From the NCBI GenBank assembly GCA_023653025.1, contig JAMNXS010000010.1, forward strand, positions 1-55,696: a stretch of 55,696 nt of DNA, written 5' to 3'. Below are positions 1 to 9,199 of this stretch, piece by piece. Position 1 is the stretch's first letter. Each line of letters begins with the position of its first letter. The notes beneath the pieces are model-generated. The model did no database searches. It was not told where the DNA came from and was given only the letters and a program-made list of their open reading frames with translations. The translations under genes were made by a program, and so were the position numbers. Origin of the DNA: Burkholderiaceae bacterium (GTDB lineage Bacteria; Pseudomonadota; Gammaproteobacteria; Burkholderiales; Burkholderiaceae_D).

Positions 1-3000
1 ACGGGTGGTACGGGTGGTACGGGCGGCACAGGCAATACCGGCACCGAGGCGCCGGGGCCGGTGCCGATCTCGGCGCGCGCCGGTTTCGTCGGTGTCGAAG
101 GACTCGCCGGCGCGCGTGTGCAGGTCCTGCATGATGCGAATGCCAATGGCAGGGCGGATGCAGGTGAAGGGACTTCTGCCGTCCTTACGACGCTCAGTGA
201 CGTCGCTGGCCGAGGCCAGTTCGAGATCCCCGGTGTCCTCCCCAGCCCGGCCTACGAGCCGTCGCGCAGCCTGCTGCAACTGACGTCCAGCGGCGGCACT
301 TCCCGCGTGTTCAGCGTGGCGGAACCTGTCACGGGGCCGGTGCAGTACATGGCTTACCTGACGAAACCCCCGGATCCGGACGCCACCCGATTCGATGCCG
401 TGCTGAGCCCGCTGAGCACGCTCGGCTCCCACCTGCTGCGCACGCAATTGCAGCAGGGCGTGCCCAAGGATTCTGACAGGACCGCGGCCTATGGCGAACA
501 CCTGACCTACGTTGCCGACGCTCTGGGTCTCTCGATGGCCGCCGACCGGCTGATATCGACCGCACCTTCCCAGGGACCGGTACAGCGCCTCATTATCGAG
601 CGCCAGCTAAACGCGCTGCTGGTCACGCTGGTGTCGCTGGACAGCGGCAAGGCCGACAGCAGCGCTGTCGGTTGGTCCGGCTCGATGACCGGCGACATCG
701 CAGCCCGCCTGGGTCACCTGATCGAGCAGCGTGGAAGCATCGATTTCACCGATCCGTCGCAACTGCAGAACGTGCTGGCGAGTGTCCTGCCCTTGTCGAT
801 ACCGGCTGCCCACCTGATTGCAAAGATGCTGGCGCCGCTGACGACAGCATTTGCGATGGCCGCCGACGGCGACTTCGCCGCATCGCAGGCGTCGCAGGAG
901 GTAGTGGATAATCTTGCACGGATCATGGCGGCGCGTCATGCGAACATGATGAACGGCACGCTCGATGACGCAGCGGTTCAGACGGCACTGGGCGCAGAGC
1001 TCGATGCGCTGTCCGCGTCGCTGGCACGCGCCATCCGTGATAGCGACCCCGCCACGCGGGTGATCGTCACCGGCATCAGCACCGGTACAGGCACCGCCGC
1101 CGTCCTCGACCGTAACGCCGACGGCAGACTGGACGCGCAGGACGAGGTCAACGGTGCCCGGGTGGCGGCCAACTTCGGACCCGGCGGCAATGCCGATCCG
1201 GCCGCCGGTCGCGTCGTGATGACTTACCATGTTCTTCCTAACGCGGCACAGCAGCGTCCTCCGTCGACACTGACAGCGGACGATCGCGTCGAGATCGCTG
1301 TCGATACGGCGAACCATGGGGGCAGCATCAATCAGAGCTGGTCGGCTTCCGACGCCAACCTGATGCTCAAGGCCGTGCAGGACAGGGGACTCGTCACCGA
1401 TCTATCGCTGGCGGCAAGGGGCAGGGGAACGAGTCTCCTCGCCAGCATCGGGCGTTTCGCCGACAGCAGCAGGCCGGCTGATCCGGTAACGGCGTCGCTG
1501 GGTGCGGTAACGCTGCTGGCAGCCGGCAGCGCCGCCAGCGCCGACGGTACCTTGGCGAGTACTCTGGATCTCAGGCTTGCGCTAGGCCCGTCCGCAATGG
1601 CCGGCAGCACGGCCGGCGGTCGCATCGCCGGCCCCTTGCGTATCCAGGCGGGTGGCACGCAGTCGCAGGCGAATGCGAACGTGCAATCCATGGTTGCGCT
1701 GGATACCGGCGACGTGGCGCTGGCCGCGACCGGGTTCAAGGCCCAAGCGAAAGCCGACCTCGCGTCCGGAGGGAGTGGCCTGCTGAAAATCGGACAGGCC
1801 GCGCTCGCGAGCCACTCGGCAGCCTCGCGCACGGAAATTACCTTGATGTCCGACGATGGCGGTGTGCGTACCGACCGCGGCATCTCGGCGCTGGCCTCAG
1901 GCACGGGCAGTACTTCGGTCGTCACCGTCCTGTCCGACGACGGTGCGGTTCGAATTGGCGCTGCCACTGCTGCCACGCTGACCGAGCGTGCGATCCATGT
2001 GGTCACCTCGGGCGATGCATGGCGGACCGCGCCCGGTTCGACCACCTTCAGTGTGAGCCGGACCAGTGTCACCATCATCACCGATGCCGGTGCGATCGCG
2101 GCGAGCGATGTCCATGTCATCGCCAGCGGAAGAAATGCCGGTGCGGAACTGACGATGCAATCGACGCAAGGTACGGTGCTGGTTTCCGGCGCTACCCGGG
2201 TGAGCGCCAGCGGCCAGGCTGCCACGGCGTCAGCGACCCTGAGCTCAGCCTCCCAGGTAACGGGCACTGCAGCGATAACCTTGACTGGACCGGTGACGAT
2301 CGATGCCTCTGGTATGGATGCCGTGGCCTTGCTCAACCTGACGACTTCCGCAGGTACATTGAAGGCAGACCGTAACGGGCAGCTGCGCGGCGGCGGTTAC
2401 GCCGCCGACGCCATGGCAACGCTGTCGGCAGCCGGCGGCATCGTGCTGGGCGGCAACTGGGAGCTGGCTGCCAGTGGCTACGCTGCACGTTCCGATCTGG
2501 TGCTTGAACAATTGGCCGACGGCCGGGCCGATCTGGGCATGGGCGCGGTTCAAGTGGTGGCCGGCGGTGCCCTGAGCACTGCGTCCGTCACGCTCCAGCG
2601 GGGTTCGGCAACCACCGGATCGATCGACATCGGCGCCCTGACCCTGAGGGCGGCGGCGAACCGTCTCGATGTGGTGAATCAGCCCGACCAGATCATCGTC
2701 CAGCTCAGGACGGCCGGACAAAATTTCACCGCCGACGGCGAGGTGCGCGTCACCGCTTCCGGGCGTAACAGTGCGGCCAGGCTGGTAGCTGGCAGCGCAT
2801 CGTCCGATGCCACAGTGACGGGGGCTCTGGTCCTGGAGAGCCTCGGCTCCAGCAGCCGCAGCCAAGCCACGATCGATGCCGGCAATGCGCTGGCTATCAC
2901 GCAGGGCCTGACGCTGAGCTCGCAGGGGCCGGGCGGCGTCGCCCTGCTGACACTCACCGCGGCGCACAGCCTCACGACCGGCGCGGCGTCGACGCCAGCG

Positions 3001-6000
3001 CTCGAGGGCAGCATTCGGGTCATTTCTCAGGGGATCAACAGCACGTCCCTGCTGCAGCTGCAGACCGACGGCGCCAGTGTACGCGTCGGGGGCAACGTGG
3101 AGCTTGAGCGCAAGGCACTGACCGGTCCAGTCGACCGCTCTACCCAGATGTCGACCTCCGAGAACACCGCCAGCATCGCCATCGATGGCCGTCTCGCCCT
3201 GCTGGCCGATGCGGCTGCGGTCGGTGGCAAACTGGCGGCCAGCCTGCATGTACGCTCGACGCTCGATGCGGCAGTGATCCCAAGCGGCAGCGTAGCGGAT
3301 GACAAGCTGGCGATCATCAAGACCGGCGGCGAGTTGCGTGTGGAGTCTGCCGGATTCAATACGCTGACCGAATTCCGGGCCAATTTGACCGGCCCCCGCG
3401 CGACGCTAACGACCGGCGGCGACTTCAGCGTCATCTCTACGCGCTCCGGTGACCTGAATGTACGTAATTACGGTGCGATGTCGGATGTCAAGCTAACCGG
3501 CGTGGAGACATCGCTGAAGATAGGCGGCGACTGGGTCGTGCAGAGCTCTCAGGCGCTTGGTATCGCGAAGTCGGGTTTCGTGCTCGACCTGAGAGGCGCC
3601 GCCGCAGGCGCGGTGACGGTCGGTGACGACATACTGGTGTCGGCGCAGGGTTACGGCACGCGCGCGCAGGCGACGCTGCTGGCGGAGAACGTCGCATCAT
3701 CTGGCTGGAACGTGACGGTGACCGATCGCTTCGATGTCAAGGCCTTTGGCCCCGGTGCCTTCGCCTCGCTGAATACGAATGCTCACGTGAGCGCCATCGG
3801 GGCCAGCATCATCGCCGATAGTGGCACCGGTTCGCCCGGAGGCGCTTATGCCGCGCTTACTGCCGGCACGCTCGCAGTCGGTTCACAAGCCCCGGTCTTT
3901 CTTGATGCGGTACGGTCGGGTGACATTGCGGTGCTGAACATGACGCAAGGCGCCGATGGTGCCAGCTACCAGCTCGGCTCTCCCGACAGTTCCGGAGCCG
4001 TTTATCTTAATACGGGCAAGTCCTTTGCGAAATTCATCGATATCGATTTCGCGAATGTCGGCCGTACCCACGTCGCCATCGGCGTCGAAGATCGCGACCT
4101 TAGCGCTGCCCAGGCTCGCACCAGCATGCTGACCATGGAAGGGCTCCGCCTCGGCCGGGACTGGCTCGTACTGACCGAAAGCCTTGCCCTCGAAAGCGCA
4201 TTCAAAGAGACTTTGTCGTTTCCGTCATCCAGCCTTGATCAATTCCTGACGAACGCCAGCAGCAAGCTTTCCGAGTCGGCGGGCATGCACTGGGGCTTCG
4301 TGAATTCCTCGGATCCCTTAGTCCGCGCTGGCTACTACTTGGCCTTCGATTACGACAAGAATGGACTCACTGGTCTCGTTTACCTCGGCGACGTACCGAA
4401 TTTGCCAACCACCGCATTCACCATTCCCTCCGGCACCGGCTTCAATCCCTACACGCCCACTCGTATCGAAGTGCTGGATGGCCGCTCCGAAACCAATTCC
4501 TCAGACAGCGTGGTTCGAGCCGATGTCGTACTGGAAGCAGCCGTTGTCGAGAAACGCCAGCTCGTATTCGACTCCACGAACGCAATGGTCTTGCTGAACC
4601 GCCTCGATATCGACGCAGATCATATGGGCATAGCGGAGGTCACGCTTTCCGGTACAGCGAATGCTGAATCGACCGTTGTGATTGCAAGCCAAACGCTGGT
4701 GGATGCCAGCGGCACGAAAAGCGCTTCGTCGCTGAGTGTGACATCGAGAGCTCGAACGAACCAGACAGGGCAAGGCGTGGTGGACTTGGGTACCGGGATA
4801 ACCGTCCGGGCTTTGGGCGACCAGTCATCCAGCACGGCCAATCTGTCGGGAGATAAGTACCTTGTGGCGATGAATGGCAATCTCAACGTGGAGGCTGTCG
4901 GCACCGAGAGCGTGGCCTCGCTGCGGATGAACACCTCCTCATCGACTGCCGTGTCTTTGCTCCCCGTCGATGGTCTCTTCGCGCACGCTTCCGGGCGGCT
5001 TGCGAAAGCGGAATTCAGCTTTGCGAGTGCATCAAGCGAAGCCAAAGGCAACTTCACGGTGAACGGCAGGCTCTCGGCCAAGGCATCGGTAGAAGCGGCG
5101 GAGTCCGTGGTGACAGTGGATGCCCGCTACGGCACGATCAAGATCGGCAATGTCGAAACCTTTGCCGAGATGGCAGGCGCTCGGGCGACGACCACTCTCG
5201 GCAACCCCGACCTCGCACTGCAACAGGAGTCATACATCGAGATCGGGCAGCTGCTGACGCGTGCCTCCGGCGCAGAAGCCCGGGCAAAAACATCACTAAC
5301 AGCCACGTCGTTGATCGGCGTCGGCAACCTCACTGCCGAGGCGACCGGTGACGTGAGCAAAGCGGATATCGAGATGCTGTCCGTATTCGCTCCCGCCGAC
5401 CTCGGCGCGATCCGCGTGACGGCCGCCGGCGTCGATGCCCATGCCGGTGTCAAGGTCAAACTGGGCTTCCTGGATAAACAGACGATTTCAGGCGAGGTAG
5501 ACGGCACTCTGGTCGCCATTGGTTTTGAGCCCGTTGTGTACGGCAGGGGCTCCGTCACGGTCACGGGTGGTACGCAACTTTTGGCGTCCGGGTTCGAGGC
5601 CGATGCCAAACTGGATTTGCGAGCACTGGGAGGTAATGTCACGATCACGGGCGGTAATTTATCCGTGACTGCAGCCGGCGCCAAGACCGAGGCATCAGCC
5701 GTTGCCGAAGCGGGTACCGTCGACGTCTACCAGGTGGGTATGCAGAGCTCAACAGTGATTGCCGTCGCAGGCAGGGTCGCCGTTGAAGGAAGTGCCTTGG
5801 CTCGTGCGGTGGGTGACCATGGTCTGGCAAAAATTTCTATCAAATCGAATGGGAGCGAAGCAAAGATCGCGCGCGACCTCGTGCTCAGTGCTGAGGCTAA
5901 CCATGCTGTTGCCTTCGCAGACATCATTTCTTTTTCGGTGGATGACGCGCGCATAGCCGGCACGAGCTTGCCGGATGCGCCGGTTCGCGTGGGCGGCTCA

Positions 6001-7527
6001 GTTTCCGTGAGCGCTTCCGGTGCCCAATCCGCCGCATCTTCGTTGCTATTCTCCGGGCGAGGGCAGGTCAACATTGGTGGCGCCCTGAGCGTCGAGGCGG
6101 CGGGCGGCAATGCAAGCAGCGCGGTAACGCTGGACGCACGCCATGGCACGATCAAGACAGGCGGGGAAGCTCTCGTTGCTGCCATCGGGTCCGCCAGTCA
6201 GGCCAGGCTTGTCGCCAAGACCGGTGCCCCGGCAGCCGCAATTCCAGACGAGGGCAGCATCAGTTTTGACAAAGGACTGGCGTTGCTGGCGTCGGGCAGC
6301 AGTTCGCTGGCCAATGCTGAAATCAAGGCGGATTCGAACGGCAAAGTTGCTGTTGGCGGCGCGTTGAAGATCGGCGCGCACGGCGACCAGTCCAGCGCGT
6401 CGCTGACGTTGTCGGCTGCCGGTGCCGACACGGGCGGCACCGGGGGCGCGACGCTGGTGAGGGCGCTCGCCGTCACCGGACCGTTGGAAGTCGAGGCAAC
6501 GGCTGCGGCTGCGGTCGCCAGTGCGCAGCTGGAGGCCAGCAGCGGTTCGTGGTCGACTCAAGGTATCGCATTGCTGGCTTTGGGAGCGACGAGCGAGGCG
6601 CGGCTGGATGCGAGCAAATTCACTTCGGCGGTCATCAGTGGCAATTTGCGCGTGCTCGCCACCGGCGACGGGGCCACGGCGGAGGTGACGCTGAAGGCGA
6701 CGGACTCCGATCTCTCGCTGACCGGTGGTGCGGTGCTGCTGGCCTCGGGAGATGGCAGTACGGCGAAAGCTACCTTGACTGCGAGCGCAGGCAAGGTGGT
6801 GATTGGCACCGATGTCAATGTGGGCTCGCTCGGTGAGGGCAGCCTCGCGAGCCTGATCATCGAGCAACGCACGACGAGCGATGTGTCGCTGGCCGCAAGC
6901 CTCCGGCTGACGGCGGACAGTGGCGTCAATTCCGCCGTCGGTGCCACGGCGCGCGCCGAGCTCGCGCTGGGCAAGCTGGGCTTGGCAGAGACTGATCTGT
7001 CGATGGATGCCGTGCAGGTCGGCGACAAGGCCGGCGCATCGCTGCAGCTCAACGCCGCCGGTGGCAAGCTTCAACTCGGCGGCGAGGGACAGGCCGGCAC
7101 GGCCGAACTAAACCTGCTGGGCAGGCATCTCGTCGACGACGTGTCGATATCCTTCGAGGGCAGTGCCGGGAAAGCCGTGATCAACCTGCAGGGACAGGAT
7201 GTGAATGCCACCACCGCGGGCAGCATCGGGCTGGTCGAGATCGACGGCTTCCGCATTGCGCAGGACGTGATCCGGTTCCACTCGGAGGGCAGGCCCATGA
7301 CGACCGTGGACTCCGGCCAGGGCACCGGCGAAGCGGCCTTCCGCAGCGAAGCGCTCGCCTACTTTGCCGATACCGCGGTGGGCAGAGGGCTGTTTGCCGA
7401 GAGCGTCGGCGATTCGATGTATGTCGCCTACGATTACGATGGCAACGGGATCGACGGCATCGTCGTCCTCGACGACGTCACGCTGACCCAGTTCCGCCAG
7501 TACCTGACCACTACCGGCCTCGGCTGA
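1..7527 (+). CDS. Giant repetitive surface/secreted protein, 5'-truncated
   Basis: The frame is open from base 1, so the gene begins upstream; at least 2508 codons are visible. The visible N-terminus is a Thr-Gly-Gly linker. Two Asp/Asn-rich calcium-loop-like motifs follow: DANANGRADAGE near nt 133 and DRNADGRLDAQDE near nt 1108. Most of the rest is a degenerate repeat of about 30-40 residues with alternating Ala/Ser/Gly/Thr and GG turns, of the form L-x-A-S-G-x-x-A-x-A-x-L-x-A followed by V-x-x-GG, as expected for a beta-strand-repeat or beta-helix adhesin. There are essentially no cysteines. A module ending YYLAFDYDKNGLTGLVYLGDV-like (nt about 4030-4400) recurs at the very C-terminus as MYVAYDYDGNGIDGIVVL (nt about 7250-7500). 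The C-terminal form resembles tails of type I-secreted RTX-like or 'bluetail' surface proteins; secretion by that route is inference. No function beyond a surface/adhesin role can be claimed. Confidence 0.8.
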   Translation, partial: TGGTGGTGGTGNTGTEAPGPVPISARAGFVGVEGLAGARVQVLHDANANGRADAGEGTSAVLTTLSDVAGRGQFEIPGVLPSPAYEPSRSLLQLTSSGGTSRVFSVAEPVTGPVQYMAYLTKPPDPDATRFDAVLSPLSTLGSHLLRTQLQQGVPKDSDRTAAYGEHLTYVADALGLSMAADRLISTAPSQGPVQRLIIERQLNALLVTLVSLDSGKADSSAVGWSGSMTGDIAARLGHLIEQRGSIDFTDPSQLQNVLASVLPLSIPAAHLIAKMLAPLTTAFAMAADGDFAASQASQEVVDNLARIMAARHANMMNGTLDDAAVQTALGAELDALSASLARAIRDSDPATRVIVTGISTGTGTAAVLDRNADGRLDAQDEVNGARVAANFGPGGNADPAAGRVVMTYHVLPNAAQQRPPSTLTADDRVEIAVDTANHGGSINQSWSASDANLMLKAVQDRGLVTDLSLAARGRGTSLLASIGRFADSSRPADPVTASLGAVTLLAAGSAASADGTLASTLDLRLALGPSAMAGSTAGGRIAGPLRIQAGGTQSQANANVQSMVALDTGDVALAATGFKAQAKADLASGGSGLLKIGQAALASHSAASRTEITLMSDDGGVRTDRGISALASGTGSTSVVTVLSDDGAVRIGAATAATLTERAIHVVTSGDAWRTAPGSTTFSVSRTSVTIITDAGAIAASDVHVIASGRNAGAELTMQSTQGTVLVSGATRVSASGQAATASATLSSASQVTGTAAITLTGPVTIDASGMDAVALLNLTTSAGTLKADRNGQLRGGGYAADAMATLSAAGGIVLGGNWELAASGYAARSDLVLEQLADGRADLGMGAVQVVAGGALSTASVTLQRGSATTGSIDIGALTLRAAANRLDVVNQPDQIIVQLRTAGQNFTADGEVRVTASGRNSAARLVAGSASSDATVTGALVLESLGSSSRSQATIDAGNALAITQGLTLSSQGPGGVALLTLTAAHSLTTGAASTPALEGSIRVISQGINSTSLLQLQTDGASVRVGGNVELERKALTGPVDRSTQMSTSENTASIAIDGRLALLADAAAVGGKLAASLHVRSTLDAAVIPSGSVADDKLAIIKTGGELRVESAGFNTLTEFRANLTGPRATLTTGGDFSVISTRSGDLNVRNYGAMSDVKLTGVETSLKIGGDWVVQSSQALGIAKSGFVLDLRGAAAGAVTVGDDILVSAQGYGTRAQATLLAENVASSGWNVTVTDRFDVKAFGPGAFASLNTNAHVSAIGASIIADSGTGSPGGAYAALTAGTLAVGSQAPVFLDAVRSGDIAVLNMTQGADGASYQLGSPDSSGAVYLNTGKSFAKFIDIDFANVGRTHVAIGVEDRDLSAAQARTSMLTMEGLRLGRDWLVLTESLALESAFKETLSFPSSSLDQFLTNASSKLSESAGMHWGFVNSSDPLVRAGYYLAFDYDKNGLTGLVYLGDVPNLPTTAFTIPSGTGFNPYTPTRIEVLDGRSETNSSDSVVRADVVLEAAVVEKRQLVFDSTNAMVLLNRLDIDADHMGIAEVTLSGTANAESTVVIASQTLVDASGTKSASSLSVTSRARTNQTGQGVVDLGTGITVRALGDQSSSTANLSGDKYLVAMNGNLNVEAVGTESVASLRMNTSSSTAVSLLPVDGLFAHASGRLAKAEFSFASASSEAKGNFTVNGRLSAKASVEAAESVVTVDARYGTIKIGNVETFAEMAGARATTTLGNPDLALQQESYIEIGQLLTRASGAEARAKTSLTATSLIGVGNLTAEATGDVSKADIEMLSVFAPADLGAIRVTAAGVDAHAGVKVKLGFLDKQTISGEVDGTLVAIGFEPVVYGRGSVTVTGGTQLLASGFEADAKLDLRALGGNVTITGGNLSVTAAGAKTEASAVAEAGTVDVYQVGMQSSTVIAVAGRVAVEGSALARAVGDHGLAKISIKSNGSEAKIARDLVLSAEANHAVAFADIISFSVDDARIAGTSLPDAPVRVGGSVSVSASGAQSAASSLLFSGRGQVNIGGALSVEAAGGNASSAVTLDARHGTIKTGGEALVAAIGSASQARLVAKTGAPAAAIPDEGSISFDKGLALLASGSSSLANAEIKADSNGKVAVGGALKIGAHGDQSSASLTLSAAGADTGGTGGATLVRALAVTGPLEVEATAAAAVASAQLEASSGSWSTQGIALLALGATSEARLDASKFTSAVISGNLRVLATGDGATAEVTLKATDSDLSLTGGAVLLASGDGSTAKATLTASAGKVVIGTDVNVGSLGEGSLASLIIEQRTTSDVSLAASLRLTADSGVNSAVGATARAELALGKLGLAETDLSMDAVQVGDKAGASLQLNAAGGKLQLGGEGQAGTAELNLLGRHLVDDVSISFEGSAGKAVINLQGQDVNATTAGSIGLVEIDGFRIAQDVIRFHSEGRPMTTVDSGQGTGEAAFRSEALAYFADTAVGRGLFAESVGDSMYVAYDYDGNGIDGIVVLDDVTLTQFRQYLTTTGLG

Positions 7528-7530
7528 GCG

Positions 7531-7569
7531 CGTCGTTCATGTACGCAGCTCATGTCCGTAGCTCATGCG
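7531..7569. repeat. Imperfect 13-bp tandem triplet
   Basis: Three consecutive 13-mers (CGTCGTTCATGTA, CGCAGCTCATGTC, CGTAGCTCATGCG) lie directly after the giant gene's stop and run into the last codons of the HTH gene on the other strand. This is probably slippage; no function is evident. Confidence 0.5.
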
Positions 7570-7850
7570 CGTTGCCTGACCCTGAGCGGGCTGAAATGCC
7601 TGCGCGTATCGCCCATCATCCGGCGCAGTTCGCGGATCGGTATGTCGGTCGCGTCATGAATCGCCAGCAAAATCTCGCCGCTGACGGCGAGGCGTCTGTG
7701 TCGGACCTTACTGATCACCGACGGCGACAGGCCGACCTCGCGCGCCAGCGCCGAGCTGCTGCGCACCCCAAGCCGGATAATCAGTGCATCGAGCAGTTTC
7801 TCCGGCTGGTAACGGGGTGGGTGTTCATTCTGTTGTTCATTCTTTTCCAT
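7563..7850 (-). CDS. Small helix-turn-helix protein
   Basis: The protein has 95 residues. Residues of the form SSALAREVGLSPSVISKVR near positions 31-49 look like a Cro/CI-type helix-turn-helix: helix, turn at GLS, then a recognition helix with the S-x-x-S-K-V pattern. The rest of the fold follows, ending in IRELRRMMG. The start at 7850 is chosen because GGAGG lies six bases upstream; an upstream in-frame extension lacks such a site. The gene follows the zinc-ribbon gene on the same strand with 32 bases between them. It is probably a DNA-binding protein with unknown target. It lacks a sensor domain, so an adaptor or small phage-type regulator role is possible. Confidence 0.75.
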   Translation of the reverse strand: MEKNEQQNEHPPRYQPEKLLDALIIRLGVRSSSALAREVGLSPSVISKVRHRRLAVSGEILLAIHDATDIPIRELRRMMGDTRRHFSPLRVRQRA

Positions 7851-7882
7851 GCGGTCCTCCGTGGGGGCGGGAACGTGCGGTC

Positions 7883-8158
7883 TCAGTCGAAGATCTCGCT
7901 GAGCCACGATTTCTGCTTGTGGTAGCGTTTCGGGCCGGGATACGACTGCTCGTAGCCGCGCGGCGGCCAGGCAGCGTCCTGACGACGCTCGGCACTGGGG
8001 GGCGCCGCTTGCGGAGCCTGTGCTGCCGCGCGGTCGAGCAACTTGTCGAGCTCACCCCGATCCAGCCAGACGCCGCGGCAGTTCGGGCAATAATCGATTT
8101 CCACGCCCTGGCGCTCGGTCATTACGAGCCGGGTGTCGGGACAGGTCGGGCATTTCAT
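7883..8158 (-). CDS. Zinc-ribbon (zf-TFIIB family) protein
   Basis: The protein has 91 residues. The N-terminus is a compact zinc ribbon: CPTC at residues 3-6 and CPNC at 24-27, followed by RGVWLDRGEL, the hallmark of the zf-TFIIB domain family (PF13453). The C-terminal half is low-complexity Ala/Pro/Arg and ends in an Arg/Lys-Tyr-rich tail (KRYHKQKSWLSEIFD). The start is set by GGAGG eight bases upstream. It lies 29 bases after the Bax-inhibitor-1 gene on the same strand, so the two are probably co-transcribed. Zinc binding is well supported by the cysteines; the partner and pathway are unknown. Confidence 0.85.
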   Translation of the reverse strand: MKCPTCPDTRLVMTERQGVEIDYCPNCRGVWLDRGELDKLLDRAAAQAPQAAPPSAERRQDAAWPPRGYEQSYPGPKRYHKQKSWLSEIFD

Positions 8159-8187
8159 CCGGGTTTCCTCCGTCGGGTCAGTCGATG

Positions 8188-8910
8188 TCATTCGCTCGAG
8201 CCACCGAAGCCGAACAGGTGCAGCAGGCTGGTGAACAGGTTGAACAGCGATACGAACAGGCTGACCGTGGCCAGCACGTAATTGGTCTCGCCACCGTTGA
8301 CGATCATGCTGGTTTCGAACAGGATCAGGCCGGCCGACAGCAGCGCCACCATAGCCGATACCGCCAGTGCGAGCGCGGGCATCTCGAAGAAGATGGCGGC
8401 AAGGCCGGCGAGGATGGCGACGATCATTCCGGCAAACAGCATGCCGCCCATCCAGCTGAAATCCCGCCGCGTGGTCAGCACCCAGGCCGACAAGGCGAGG
8501 AAAATCGCTCCGGTGGCGGCCAGCGCCATCGCGATCGTGGTGCCGCCGCCCGGCAGGCTCAGCGTGCGCGACAGCAGCGGGCCCAGCGTGTAGCCCATGA
8601 AGCCCGTCAGCGCGAACACGGCAGGCAGCGCCCAGCCGCTGTTCTTGAGCTTGTAGATGGCAAACAGCAGGCCGAAATAGCCGACCAGCGTCAGGATGAT
8701 TCCCGGCGCCGGCAGGGCCAGCGACGTGCTCAAGGCCGCCATGCCGGCAGCGAACAGCAGCGTCAGCGACAGCAGTGCGTAAGTGTTGCGCAGCACCCGC
8801 TGGGTGTCCGACGGGAGCGCCGTGAAAACGTCCGCGCGTCCGGTGCCGGCGATCCCGGCGCGGGGGCGGGCAGCTACCAGGGTTTTCGGTTTTTCCAAGG
8901 TGTCCTCCAT
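8188..8910 (-). CDS. Bax inhibitor-1/YccA family membrane protein
   Basis: The 240-residue protein has a short cytosolic N-terminus and about seven hydrophobic segments from residue 42 on (NTYALLSLTLLFAAGMA, PGIILTLVGYFGLLFAIY and so on). The order and length match the BI-1/YccA family (TMBIM), including TGFMGYTLGPLL after the third segment and the late FETSMIVNGGETNYVLATVSLFVSLFNLF signature. E. coli relatives (YccA, YbhL) are inner-membrane proteins; YccA is an FtsH substrate and inhibitor. A calcium-leak activity is known only for some homologs. It is the first gene of a three-gene minus-strand group with the zinc-ribbon and HTH genes. No strong Shine-Dalgarno is seen before the start, but no alternative Met fits better. 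Confidence 0.9.
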   Translation of the reverse strand: MEDTLEKPKTLVAARPRAGIAGTGRADVFTALPSDTQRVLRNTYALLSLTLLFAAGMAALSTSLALPAPGIILTLVGYFGLLFAIYKLKNSGWALPAVFALTGFMGYTLGPLLSRTLSLPGGGTTIAMALAATGAIFLALSAWVLTTRRDFSWMGGMLFAGMIVAILAGLAAIFFEMPALALAVSAMVALLSAGLILFETSMIVNGGETNYVLATVSLFVSLFNLFTSLLHLFGFGGSSE

Positions 8911-9036
8911 GACTGGAAAGTGGCAAATGCGCCACGAAAGTGCCGAGCCGGCACGCTCAAATCATGGGGATGGCAACGCTTCTATTAAAGCAGATTGTCT
9001 CAGACTAAAAATTCGTAAAAAACTGCAAGAGAGACG

Positions 9037-9114
9037 CCACTGCGAGATGCCACTGCGAGCAGCCGCTGCGAGAGGCCGCTGCGAGCAGCCGCTGCGAGAG
9101 GCCGCTGCGCTGCT
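9037..9114. repeat. 13-bp tandem array, six units
   Basis: Six consecutive 13-mers follow the consensus CCRCTGCGAGNNG, with the variable positions alternating AT/CA/AG/CA/AG; the last unit is degenerate. The array sits in the 289-base gap between the divergent BI-1 and glycosyltransferase genes. There are no spacers of differing sequence, so it is a simple minisatellite, not a CRISPR. Confidence 0.85.
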
Positions 9115-9199
9115 CGCCGAGTCCGTGCCGTCTCGTTTAACAGTCGACATGCGACCGCCTATCCGTTAGCGTCACGGGTTTTGCGATGAAAGGAAATTG

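Noticed and set aside
1090-1150. True EF-hand or dockerin domain in the giant protein
   Set aside because: Only single calcium-loop-like motifs are seen without the paired helices, so only a loop-like motif is claimed.
1332-2336. 334-codon minus-strand ORF within the giant gene
   Set aside because: Antisense to regular beta repeats; its Ala/Pro/Ser composition mirrors the sense strand and no start signal is seen.
9037-9114. CRISPR-like tandem repeat
   Set aside because: Units are contiguous 13-mers with no unique spacers and no cas genes nearby.
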